DNA of 64,000 nucleotides from Beroe forskalii (lineage: Eukaryota > Ctenophora > Nuda > Beroida > Beroidae), in assembly GCA_011033025.1 (NCBI GenBank), contig WFMF01000183.1, positions 124,001 through 188,000 on the forward strand. The letters are read 5' to 3'. The notes beneath the pieces were generated by a model, which had not been told where the DNA came from, did not search any database, and worked only from the letters and a program-made list of their open reading frames with translations. The first letter of the stretch is position 1. Each line of letters opens with the position of its first letter. Position numbers and translations under genes: made by a program. Positions 47,440 to 60,150 of the stretch are shown in pieces.

Positions 47440-48270
47440 ATCTACTGAAGACTTAAATTCAAGAGGCGTTCAAGCAGGTGGTTTCTTGAAATGAGGGAGC
47501 CTCCACTGAGGTTTCACTTCAGCAACTGCTTCAGTGCCTGCTACTTTCCCCTTCTCAGGAACAACTACTTTTTCTTCTAAACAAAAAATTTCACCCCGTC
47601 TTATAAAGAATTTCTATCTTGGGTGTCCAGCAATATTTTTCTTCAACTCCTACACCAACTTTCTCCTCTCAGCATGTTCTTTTGGGCTTTTGTCCAGACT
47701 TATAACCACACTTCTATGTGTACAGTCCTGCTTCAGGTTCTTAGCCACTTTCAGCATCTCAAATACAGTATCAGTATTGTCCACTGTAACTCATATAGGT
47801 CTCTTACCTTCAACTCTACCAAAACAAGCTGCCTCAAACTTGGGCTTGGCATCTAAACAACTGAATATCTTATTGACTTTATCTTTCACAACTTCACCTT
47901 CTTCTTCAGGAACACCAAAAAGTATCAAGTTATTGTCCCTATCCTCAGACGGCAGACCCCTTCACAATATCTTTTACTGCAGTCTCAATGTTCCTTATGG
48001 TTAATGTCTGCCCAGCATCTTTTTTTACTGCATCACTGTAGCTCTTCATCTCGGTTTTGATTGTGTTTTTGAGGTTATTATCAACCATAGATTGGAACTT
48101 ATTTATCTGATTTGTTTTCGTGGACAATAACTCCTCTTGTCACTGGATGATTCTGTTTCCAGCAGCCTCACTTTCCTTCTGATTTGATTCGACTTCACTG
48201 CAAGCTTTTTTTAATAAGCCTACACAACACTCTGTCCTTTTCCTGGTTTCCAATATGAAATTTGCCATTT
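47440..48270 (-). pseudogene. Relic of a third LINE ORF1
   Basis: On the - strand, frames reading KMANFILETRKRTECCVG, STKTNQINKFQSMVDNNL, KNTIKTEMKSYSDAVKKD and DRDNNLILFGVPEEEGEVV follow one another with stops and frame changes. A charged coiled coil followed by an 'NLILFGVPE' RRM-like start is typical of CR1/L2 ORF1 proteins. Nothing of ORF2 is seen to its left. Confidence 0.6.
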
Positions 48271-48752
48271 TGCTTCAGCTGTGCAACATTCACATTTTCG
48301 TTTTGAACAGTCCAGTGATTTTTTCAATTTGATTTGAAGATATGGCTATTTCAAATTGAACTGATTCAAAGAAAGAACCCATGCTTAGCTTATCCATGTA
48401 GAATAAAACCAACTTCAAAGATGACAAGCAGTAATGCAGAGAGATAAATTTGCTGCAGATCATTTCCTCCCATTAGGGGGTGTCATTGGACATACATCTA
48501 CCTACTCAAATTTGATTGCATAAAGTAGTGTTGTAAAGTTTAAAACACTATCGAATATGATAATTTTGTACTGCTATAGCTCTTAAGTTTATTATTTCAG
48601 GTTTCAGTTGATCAAAAGAGATATTATTATAATCACACCCATTTGTTTTTGGCTCAAGAAGGAAACATTTGCTTATTACTATACCTATTACTGCTGAAAT
48701 GATATAAATTTTGAAACTATCACTAATGTATCAAATTTGCAAACCAGGAACA

Positions 48753-51580
48753 ATGGTTAGTGATGTCAAGGTGCTGAGATTCCGAGTTGTATTTACTGGA
48801 TTGTTTTTACTTCTCAGTAAGTAGTCATCTATTCATGATTGATTTCTTCAAAATAAAAGTTATGTTGGTGCTGGATTTTGTTCAAGAAACCAAATTTGAA
48901 TAAGGTTCCCATCATTCCTTTTTATGACATGATCTGTATTGTGTATTTTTATCAGTATTTTTGTTACCAGTAAAGGCTTAAAATGCCCACAAAAAAAGGA
49001 TCTGGATATTGCTCTCTTGGTTTAAGATGAAAAAAGAAAATTCTTGCTAATTTCTTGTTTTCAGACAAGGTGTGTTTTGGAAGCACAGCACAGTTCAAGA
49101 TAACGCCAATTTATGATTCCTATTATGGATTTAATACTGCATATGATGATCAGACAAAAGCAGTGTCTGACGTAGTATTCTATCAACTTAACGGAGGTAA
49201 ATTTTCTCTTGCATAAAAAGGGGTAATTGAAAGTTGATCATAGATAGATAATTTAATTTTCCCTTACAAACTATCAACATAATTTAGTGTGTTAACTTGA
49301 TTGCTTATAGCATTGACCGAGAGGGATGCCATAGTAAAACACTTCAGTTGCAAAAATTCTACCAGGTATGAGAGTGTTTTGTAATGCGACATTGAAGCAG
49401 GCATCCCAAGAAGAACAGATTTTACCAGTCAGCTGGTTCGAGAAAGTTGGTGACTCGTAAGTATTTTTTCTTATTTCATTGTCTGAATCAAATGACTTTT
49501 CGAAGGCTTAAAATCGAGGTAACTCGTGATTGATTGATTGATTATAATAATTTGGTTTTATGGCTATGAGTCATGGAGAAATGGTATAAGTCAATTCATT
49601 CGCTGTGCTGCAAGGGATTATACATTTATTAAATCTATTACATAACTATAAAAATAAAATATAATGCATACCTCTGTCCTATATCTTGTGGAATATTTTC
49701 TTTATCTTAATCGTTTTCCTTAGACAAGTTACCCCGACAAACTCATACACTTTTCTCAATAGTTGATAAATTAAAGTCCATTCTCCCCATGATACCATAG
49801 GATGTTATTCAATCCCTGGTCTTATCAAGTAAATAGTTCGCTACTAGCACAGACTATGATAATTGCATTGATCTCTATTTGAACTTAGATTGAGTAAAAG
49901 TTCTAATCCACTTTTACCCACGAGCTCCATGGGTAAAGTGGCTGCCGGCATGGTTCCCTCTTGCCCATCCTCCCTCCTTCCCTCTCCCCGGACCAACCAA
50001 TTAATCCTGACGATCTGTTTAAGTGTGTAATTGCTTAATTAGATGTATATTGGCGCTCAATAACCCCTCATCTCGGGAGAATGGGGATCTGTACTAATTT
50101 GTTACTAATAAGCATGGTAGTGTAATTGTACTAATAGACTGTCCCTTTCATCCGGGGCTATTCGAGTAGTCATGATGATGTTATTGATGGTGATATGGTT
50201 CTTTTTACTAATGATGAATGTATCGAGGGTTATCAGAAGTACTTGGGATGTGTGTAGATCATGAATTATATAACTCGCTTATTTATGCCCTAAAATTGCC
50301 CTTGATTCTTCACGTTCATTATTGGTAAATATTCTGTGGACGTTTTATATTCTTGTAATTAGAAGAGAAGTTTATTACTGCAAATAATGGGTGAGCAAAT
50401 GAAATTGTAGGATTGCAAATGCAGCACTTCCTTTACTGTCTCACAAGGTCCTTCGCCTCCCGACTTTAGTGAAACTGACTTGCTACATTTTGAACGCACT
50501 GCCATTCTATTGGAACTTGAAAACAAAACGCCGTTTTGCGGACGTAGAGATACATTTAGACGCAATCAGAGATCGTTAAGACTTCATGAGATTGCGTGGA
50601 ATGCATGTTCCACCGCATAACAGTCAAAATATTATGATATTACAGGAATCAAGGTAGAAGTTACGCTCATATGCGCGTATGATAGGTTTTCATTTCGTAA
50701 TTATATAACTTACTGTGCAGTACTATGGTAATCTATATGATTATGATTCTGGAAGACTGAATATGCCGATTTACTGATTGAAGAGGTGGAGGTCATGATT
50801 GCGTCGGTCACTCGTCGGAGCCGTCGCCCAGACCCGGATAGTTGGGTTCCTTCCTCCTCAGTCACGGGTATCACTGGGACTGCTGCGGAATGTAACTACT
50901 AGTTATGTAAATGTCCCTGTTCCCTGACCCCCTGCAACTTACCCCGGCATTTAGTGTCCACTTTCGTGATGGATTCGAAGACATCAAGAACACTAGAACT
51001 CTACAAACAGAACAAGTTCATAATCTCATGACTGGACAAATGTTAAATTTTCTCAATTATAGAGCCGTGTTCGGCCCCAATCACTGCCCACTGATTTGCT
51101 CTTGAACCTTTGAAAACCGTCACCCAAAGGCATCGTAAGTGTGAAGGGAATACTAATATAACATAACATTTCTAGTTTCTACCGCAGGTTCTGTTCGTAA
51201 GAGGGACGGTATCTCTAACTTATCTATCCGCAGGTTCAACCCCGTATCCCCTCGTAAGAGGGACGGTATCTCTAACTTATCTATCCGCAGGTTCAACCCC
51301 GTATCCCCTCGTAAGAGGGACGGTATCTCTAACTTATCTATCCGCAGGTTCAACCCCGTATCCCCTCGTAAGAGGGACGGTATCTCTATCTTATCTATCC
51401 GCAGGTTCAACCCCGTCTCTGTTCGTAAGAGGGACGGTATCTACGATGCTCGGAACAAGACCCTGGTGATCCCCCCAGACGAGTGTACCGCTGACATGGC
51501 CGGGAGACAGTTCGCGTGCAGAGCGCTGGAGAACGGACAATACGAACAGTTCTCCACCCCTCAGACCCTGACACTCAGCT
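48753..51580 (+). CDS. Immunoglobulin-domain protein, N-terminal exons (gene continues)
   Basis: Four exons join in phase. Exon 1 (48753-48816) encodes a signal peptide, MVSDVKVLRFRVVFTGLFLL. Exon 2 (49065-49196) encodes KVCFGSTAQFKITPIYDSYY onward. Exon 3 (49366-49456) contains MRVFCNATLKQ…PVSWFEKVGD. Exon 4 (51405-51580) contains NKTLVIPPDECTADMAGRQF and ACRALENG…TLTLS. Phases are 1, 1, 2, 1 with clear GT-AG sites (A|GTAAGT, G|GTAAAT, TC|GTAAGT, T|GTGAGT). The FC…W…DxAGRQFxC spacing is that of one V/I-set Ig domain, so the product is secreted or on the cell surface. The final donor shows that more exons follow, but none was recognised downstream. A receptor, adhesion or recognition role is inference only. 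Confidence 0.75.
49311..49365 (+). other. Possible alternative exon 3a of the Ig gene
   Basis: Bounded by cttatag and ACCAG|GTATGA, these 55 bases are open (ALTERDAIVKHFSCKNSTR). They have the same entry and exit phases as exon 3, which starts at the very next base. Used together they create a stop, so they could only be mutually exclusive. Confidence 0.3.
51188..51430 (+). repeat. 57-bp tandem repeat of a 3' splice site plus exon start
   Basis: Full units begin at 51234, 51291, 51348 and (as the real exon 4) 51405, with a shortened unit at 51188. Each ends in ttatctatccgcag, and the next begins with gttcaaccccgt. Each unit also contains cgtaagagg, a donor-like GTAAGA. Fifty-seven bases is 19 codons, and the three full copies are open in the gene's frame. 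Confidence 0.92.
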
Positions 51581-54500
51581 GTGAGTAAAGTTACTGATTT
51601 GTGGGCAAGCAATCTCACGTAGATCAGCTCAGTTTTAATAAACTTGGAATATTCAACCTTAATAAGCCCAATTACTTGATTCTCACGAGTTGGGGTGGGC
51701 TGAGCTTCAAGCAATCTGTTCGATGTATCAACTAAGAAGTGGACTGTTATCCAATGATTAAAGTTAAAGTTGAAGTTGCAACCTTATCAGTAATATCCAT
51801 CCGTTGCTGTCATATCGTATATCTGTTGAGAGTTGTATAGAGGATTCCAATATATAGCTGTCTGCATGGCTTGTGCACATGTTTCTATCTGGAAGTAACC
51901 CGGTAATGAGATAAGTGGCGACCAACCATTCGACCTCTGACGCTCATGTTATATTTAATTGCCATTCGATGCAGTAAGCACTGGGTAACTATTGTCAATA
52001 GTTAGTGTATCACCGTATCAAGCTTAGATAAAGCAGGGATCTAGTTTTACAAACATTTACAGGGCATGGAACAGTGGTCGGAACTCTGAATGAGTGAGCC
52101 GTCAGTTTGGCAATACTGCTACTAAAAATGCTAGCTTTGTACATCAATTCCGGAATGTTTCTGTTATGCTTATGGATAAGTAGGTAAAAAGTCTCTGCTC
52201 AAATAAAGAATAGACAGCACAGAATGACCGTTACAAGTAAAATCCACTAAATTTCATATCATCTAAGTTCTTTTTGTGTATATGTCAGCTCTTAAAAAGG
52301 GAATACTAAATGTCCATTTAGGAGTAAAATTTACAAACATTTGAAAAATCCTGAAATCCTGTCCTCTTTTCCCTTTATTCTCTTAGGTAGGTATTAGCTA
52401 TATCTCTGATTAAGGTAGGTAAGTCTAGCCAAAGCTCTGATTAAGATGTTTCTAAGATTAAGATGTTTCATTACACCCCTACTCCCTAGCGGTCTCTCAT
52501 TATACGAGAGATCGCTGTAAGGAAGAGCGGCTCAGCTCAGGATTATTATTGCAGTTTTAAAACCCATCTCATCACCCTATCAACAACGTGACACATCACG
52601 TGACTAAGCCGTTTAGAGTGGCACTGCAGAGAGAGATTAGGGCTCGTGCTGTTAGAGATGAGGAGAAAACTGTCAGCAGGGGCACCACTCCAATCCACCA
52701 ATCCTGGGGCTCAGAACCTGTCACGTGACCTGTCATATATATTTATTGGTGTAGTTAGAGTGTGATGACGGTAATTAATTAACAGCCCTAAAACCTGATA
52801 CATTGGAGCTTAATGATTTTAAATAACGGTGTATTTATCACGTAATGAAATATATTTATTATCTATAATAATAATCGATTGTAATGTAGAACAATTCTCC
52901 CATAATAAAACCAATCGAGTCTCTAGAATGCACGGTGCCGATGATCGTTGTGGCGTGGTTTGACACCTACGTAAACCATATACTGCATACAGTCATCATC
53001 ATCATGTGGAGTGTATCATGACTAGATATATGATGTACATTGTACCTACTACATAGAGGATACATTATTAACATCAAAACATAGAGTGGTACATTCTGGC
53101 TGGATGATCGTTGATACACCAACAAAATACTCGGCTATTTCTCTAGTTTTCAAGTAGCTGGTACTTTAGAACAATGAAGTGTGAAGTCCAACACTCCCTG
53201 TTGAGCACTACCACGACTACTCGACCAGAGATCATCACCTTTTATTACGGTATTTGAAAGTGAGAAAAACAACCCACTTTCTGTGTTCCTAGGAGAGTGA
53301 ATCATCATGGAAGTACCTATTTGTGGTTTTAATGAGATTGAGTTGAAGGGTGTGTAGATTGAGTTGAGTCTTTCATCGGAAAACAAATTTCTAGACTCTG
53401 AACTCAACATGAAATGTCGCATTGATGTCTGCTGTAATTCATACGCCCTTATCTGAACATATTTGGCTGATCCACACCAACTTGTGGTATTCTGAGCTTA
53501 GAATAGAATAAAGGGTGGATACTGGGTTAATACAGCTGTGTTGCGGTAGAACATTTAGCCAGCCTGTTTGTTATGTAAGTAACCAATTACTGTCATTATT
53601 AATTTTTAGAAGTTCATAGTGGTGCCCTTGGCCCTCGTGAGGCTTTCAATCACTCAATATCAAAGTTGAAGGTCTCAAGAGAGTACTAAGGACGAGGGGA
53701 AAGTTTGTTACCTATCTTGTCGTTAGTAAACCATCCATCATTATTAACGGCCCCGTGAACTAATTGAACATCTTAATTTAGGAATATTGCTGTTTAGTGC
53801 ACTTAGCGGAGGATCAAAAATATGTTATGAGAATATCAATTTCCAGTTTGCGAATGAGCTGGAGAATCATAATGGCATATACATAATTTTCTAATGATTA
53901 ACCAAGTCTTGACTCTTGATACAGAGCATTGAGTAGCATTCCAGTTCATTGATTATTCTTAATACGGGAGATAACGTGTTATCTTGTAAGGAGGGCCGTG
54001 TCCAGTGCTAAGTATTAGCCACCATCAAAAGCCTGGTACTCAACAAATTAACCTACCAAGAGTATTGTCTACTGTCTAGTCAAGGCCCCCTTCTAGACCC
54101 CTTCTAATCCATGTAGACACTAGCCAGTTCCCTACATATCGCCAATTCAGCTGCGAATTAGGCGGCCTACGTTTTACTCTAAATTAGATTGTCAATTTTT
54201 ATATCATAATTCATTTCAGTCAATTTAAACTTCATAGTCATGGTAACCATCTAATATGAACACTTTCCTTTCCACCCCATGACACGGGAAACTGAGAAAG
54301 GGTGGCTTGGAGTATTGTCATCTGTGTGGTTCACAATTCACAGAGTTAACAGGTTAAATGACTCATTTAATAAATGCACACCTTTTATTAGAGCCCCACT
54401 GAATCAGCACTTTAGGTGTGTTTGGGAGCATTTTAACCATTGTTCTGGCAAGTTACTGTTAACAAACTAACAAAGTAACAAATAACTTCATTCCGCCTTC

Positions 54501-54634
54501 CTATCTCTAGGAAAGCTACATTTGCTTTGTGTGCGCAGTATAACAACTATAATAAAGTTATACACGTCATCACGAGGAAATTCCATTGAACGTGAAGTCT
54601 AATATTAGCGACATTTTAACAGAGTGACAGCTAC

Positions 54635-54665
54635 AACATTTCCACGTCATACACGTGGAAATGTT
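54635..54665. repeat. Hairpin aacatttccacgt / acgtggaaatgtt
   Basis: Perfect 13-bp arms with a five-base loop. Confidence 0.9.
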
Positions 54666-57600
54666 TTTAAATGGCTTGATCAGCGAACCAAAAAAGGAAA
54701 ATTATCCAGATCTCCCAGGTGGCTGTTTTCCGTTAAATTACTTAAACACGTCAATGTCATCATCATTCAGCATTATCCGGCTGGAGTGGCTGGTTAAATT
54801 GCGAGGTGACCAAATTATTATTAACTTTTGGTGACAAGGGCATTTTTTTAATTAAACACATAGATGGATTCAATGACGCACAAGTAGTACTGCTTTTATA
54901 ATTTGCCGCAAAATTTCCGGGTTAAGGTGATTCGGCTGGATTTAGATCTTTGCGTTTAATCCCAAAAATAAACTTTCACACGACCAATTATAGGATATCA
55001 TTGTGGGAAAGTCTCACCATCCAAGTTCTGTTGGAAGATGAGCTCATGTTTCGAGTCAGAAAATAACCAATAAACGTGTGTATACTACCTTACTACGATG
55101 TTTTGCTGAATCTGAACAATTCATTTTCCTTTTCGCAACGTACACATACACGCACATACACGCAAGGACAAAACACTAAAGTATCCAGCAGAAACATGTA
55201 TATAATAGTTATGCAGCAGCTCATGCTACAAACATAATATGATACAAGCATATGATACAAGCATATTAGGATATGATACAAGCATATGCCCATATGCCTG
55301 CTCATTAAGATATGGGAGTTGCTCAATAGAGCTGACATTGTCCGCACAGGACATGGTCCATGATAGGACATGTTGGAGTCAGGGGAACCCTCCTGGACAA
55401 CAGATCCTCATTTGAGTCATATCCTCAGTCTCCTCAGATCCTCATCTTTCTCAGTACCTGGTATTCTGGTAATCAGACTTGAGGAGAGGAGCTCAGAGAG
55501 GAAAATGAGGACCAGAACTTGAAAGGTCATGCATCTCTTCTTGCTCCAGTCTCCGCCTACCACACACTCGATTATGGCTATAAACCACCCTCTGTCTACA
55601 GTAGCATACAACAGTTACTCACTGTTAGTCTCTTGTCCGGCGGACTTTGTTCAGAGTTGAGGATCTATCTAATCCCTCCCTCCCCCGGATCCATAATATA
55701 TCACGAGTCTTTGTAGAGCAGTAGCTGTCGTTGTGTGTTTTAGTATTATATATGATGATCAGTACGTGAACATACAGAACTCCTCTATGATATTATATGT
55801 GCTGTGTTTATATATCATCATCGTATATTATTCCAGTGCTAGCCTCCACTTCCCAGTGCCCAATGGAGTGTATTAAACATAAACGGAACTTATTTAGAAC
55901 TCACCGTCCTCGCCGTGATCTCTGATTCCATACCTCTCTGAGTTGAGAGTAAAAACAACTGCACACACACACACACACACACTGTATAGACTGTGCAAGC
56001 AGAGCTCTGCAGGTACCAATAGGTGGTGGAATGTCGAATCATTATCACTGGCTTAAAATGGTCAATCTATGAAGCCGAACCGCCCATCCGTTGATCTGGA
56101 GCGCGTGCAGTACCCGTTCGAATTCCCTGCCTGCTACGATTGTCAGTGGGTATTAAAGTGGTTGTGTAATTCTTCCAGATGGTCAAGTCTCCGCCTGCAG
56201 ATATATATAATATTATATTATATCGAGTAAGAAATCAGAGCTAAGTTTTACTTCCCCCGTGACGTAGATCCTCATTATCATATCAATATATACTCAACTC
56301 TGTTTTTTCTTATCTCCCCTAAATTCTACGTGCATGATTTTAAACCTTAGAGCTGAATCTCTTATCGCTACTTAATATGACAGTGTCATTCTGTTTAACA
56401 CATACCGGTCATGAGAAACTCAATCTAGATCAGAGCTCAAACCTGATTTTATACACTTCCTTGGTTCCGGTGGTTTTGCTAACTAACATTCCTGAGAGAG
56501 CCTAGGAGAGTTTATACTAAGAGCCACTTCCACGGAATGGGAAGAGATCCAAATGTAGCCACCAATGACTTGAAATGGTTATTAAATTCGCCCAGGAAGT
56601 TTATTTACATGACGTTGAGTGGCCCGCGTTCCTTGGGTTGTTGGGTACAACCCAAGTCCGAATGGTATTGCTCTAGATGTATCAATATGTGCCTGATGTC
56701 TGGTCAGAGGTCATATTGTAGTTGGGTATAACCCAAGTTCAAATGGTATTTTCAGATGTACCCAAGTGAGCCTGATGTCTGAGCATGGATGAGCCGAGGA
56801 TTTAGGTGACTCAGAGGTTTTCAGTGGCTTATGTGTAGTAGAATTCGTAGTGCTTAAAGATATGTAAGGCCGTGTAAATTAATTGGATATGAGGGTTTGA
56901 GATTAAACTTGCGTTATCGTTTCATAAATAAGAACTGTTGAACATTCCTGAATTCCAACTTAGCAACTTGCTTGTTGGCTGAGAGGTGTTTCTGTAGTCT
57001 CAGTTTTGTGATAATCATGTGTATTGTTGAGGAAGACTGGAGTGAACGAAAACGTGAACCCCCAATAATAATAATAAAGTTATTACACTGCGCTAAACCT
57101 GCGAGACAAATCCGTAGTTTAACTCTACGATATATTTATCTATATATACGAATAGTTTAACATGTCAGCTTTGTGCACATTTTTACCAGTCACAAGCTCT
57201 CACGTGATGTGATGTATAACATAAATCAAACTTAATTCCAAGAATTAACGCCTGCTTTTAGGTGTTTTCAGTCAATTTACTGCACCTATCAAATGATAAG
57301 CCCTCCTCGAAATTATGTAAATCATGACCTATCTGAGGCTGATGAATAGGTCCCAACACTTTACAGCACTTGGTTACAGCTTTGCCGTCTGAGAAGGATT
57401 CCTATTAGTCTTCCTTTCCTTCTCCTAGAAACCTAACTTAGGTTCCTGGCCGATGATAAATTAACTTGGAGCGTTTAACAAGACACCCCTGACAATGTTA
57501 TAACCCTCATAAAACATGATGTGATGGACTTGCAAGAAGCTGAGGGCGATTTTTTGCAGGGTTTCTCGAGTAATTATAATAATGATAACTTGATTAATAT

Positions 57601-59200
57601 AATATATTATTTACATTATTAACATCCAATCCAGAAGATGGTAGAAGGGATTAAGTATATTTCTTTTTATCAGTCCTGTTCCTAGAATAGGACTGATAAA
57701 AGATCGACGGCCCTGGAAAATGTTTCTATTTATATATCTTCTTTAAACAGGTTTTAGTCTCTTCCTTTCAGCTGAAATATCACAAGTTCGAGACTTATTC
57801 CATCATTATTAGGACAAGTTAAAAATACGTCTAACTTTTCATCAGAAACTTCTGTGTTCTTCATTAGTGATAAATTGTCATTTCATCAAGTCTAAAAAAT
57901 AATATGTCCAGAAAATCGTTAAAAAAGGTCCCAATTTGCCCTTCCTCTACCAATAAAGCAATTATAGGTATCACGGTCTTTTTACTTTCCAGTTGCCATC
58001 CGGACCTAAAATGTTTATTCTTAGAATTCAGCATCACCTGAAACCTGTTTGACCTTATCGGTTTGTTATGTTTAAAAAGGTTAATAATCTCACGTGCAGT
58101 TTGGTTACAAGATAACGAGCCCTTTAATAATTTGCGTATCTAACACTCTCCGTCACTAGCACATATCACTATGACGTCATCAATGTGACATTGTGACGCA
58201 TTACTGTGATGTCACTAACTACTAAGATGATATAGTGACATATATCATTTAACATGATGTAACTAATGTCACTCCTCTTTCCTCCTTTTTGAGACACTTG
58301 GGGAGTCAAGTGGGTGTTTGTAACAGTCGACAGAACAGCAGTAGTAATTCGTATATCCAGGAAATTACCGTGTAATGTGTCACCTCCATGACGTGTCATG
58401 TGGAATGTACCTGATAATAATTCCTCTCACATTCTTCACACAGATTTCCTCGTCAACTAATTAGCTGGTTTATCGCTAATACGATAAGACCAGTGAATTT
58501 GAAACACATAAGATGGCTTCCGATTTGATTCAATTACGATGTTTGAAAATATTAAATACAATACTTTCTCTAATCGAAACCATTCCATTGGTATGTTATG
58601 AAAAGCGAGAAGGACTTATGTTTAGATTTTCAAAGTTCGCTGAACTTAATAAGATGATGTTTTTTCAAAAAAATGAAACATTTGACCGTGGAGGTAGCTT
58701 CTCCTTCTTTCACAACGTGGATTCTAGAATTTCCTACGGGAGAAAGTCCTGCACCAAATGTCAATTGTAAATTGACATGGTATAGTTTCTTAATTTTTCA
58801 TAAGACAACTTTCTCTTAATAAATTGACATGTGTCAAAAGCTGTAATTATATCAGATCGTGATGCCTTGATTCCGATAGGATATTGTTAAAATAATGTAC
58901 GCTGCGGGTGACATAGGATGTATAGTGGAGGATCCTCTTTAGAAGTTTAGAGCTCTGCCCTTTCCACATAACGGTCAACCTTGTCAATTTATCGTACATG
59001 TATGTTAAAAGGTTCGGTAAATAATGAGTATGTTGGATATTTGTAGCCCTATATATGATAATTACCCATGACGGACCAATTAACGGAGGTTTGTATGATG
59101 GAATGATATGATGGAATGGTGCAGCTTCCTGGACGGAAGTGTAGGTATTTGGAGAAGCAGGATATGCGAAGGAAGAAATGGACTGGAGTAGGTATTTGGG

Positions 59201-59251
59201 GAGGGGTAGGTGTTTAGTCCCGGGCCCCGGACTAAACACCTCATACCCCTC
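59201..59251. repeat. Imperfect palindrome around cgggcccc
   Basis: gaggggtaggtgtttagtcc pairs with ggactaaacacctcatacccctc, with a 3-base bulge. Confidence 0.85.
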
Positions 59252-60117
59252 CTATGGCTGGGGATGGTTCACCGCACCCATACTCCAACCCCAGAACCCA
59301 ACTAAGCAACTACTGGTGCACTGGTGCGTAGTTACGGCACTGTACAGTGCGTCATTCCTATTTCGTAAGTTGAACAATGCGTGTCATTAGGTGGTTCATT
59401 GTGAGATTGTGTCAACTTGCTGAATAGGCTGTGCTCATACGCACAATCCTTGAAAAACAGACAAAATAATTGCACCATTACACGCATCAATTACACACAT
59501 GACATACAACTCCATCGCCCGATTCCCTAACGCACCATGTACGCATCGTACACAGACAGACACGCACAGATAGACACGCCCTGACAGACAATCAAAATAC
59601 TGCCCATTTATCCCTATTCCCTTCACCCGCACAAACCAGAGTCCGGGGAGAGAGTGGCTTTGAGTCCGAACAGAGAGAGTGGCTGACTGGCTGCTGTATA
59701 TTGGTGGGAGCTGGGCCCATGACCGGCTCTTGGCACAACTCCAGGAGCATTAGGGAAAGGTATAGACATGGTGAGGGTATATATATTCTCTATCCTATCC
59801 AGTAGGACGGAGTAGGGAGTTATATCGCCGCGCGCAGGCAATAGCCGGATGGTGGTGATGGCATTATCATGCTTTAGAATGGTGAATTGCTGACATCAGC
59901 GTGTTTATTGGTGGCGCGCGTGCACGGCATATCGTAGGTCATGTGCTCGCTCTGCTATAATGAAGTAAACGGGAACCACAAATACCCGCTTGATAATCAC
60001 TACCATAACCCAAACATTGAGTGTGTGCCGAGAGCAGCCCTGGAAGAACTACAGTTATCTAGTGCTCTGCTATCTGTTTATTGGGAATACACACGGCCGA
60101 CATGTTGTGATGTATAT

Positions 60118-60150
60118 GTTCTAAGACTCAATTATATTGAGTCTTAGAAC
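60118..60150. repeat. Perfect hairpin gttctaagactcaat / attgagtcttagaac
   Basis: 15-bp perfect arms with a tat loop. Confidence 0.95.

Noticed and set aside
55837..55925. Possible next Ig-gene exon after ttattccag
   Set aside because: Ends in a stop without donor, membrane segment or Ig motif; too weak.
58513..58770. 85-codon frame starting MASDLIQLRCLKILN
   Set aside because: A clean ATG frame, but no homology, splice context or neighbouring coding signal; length is possible by chance in AT-rich DNA.
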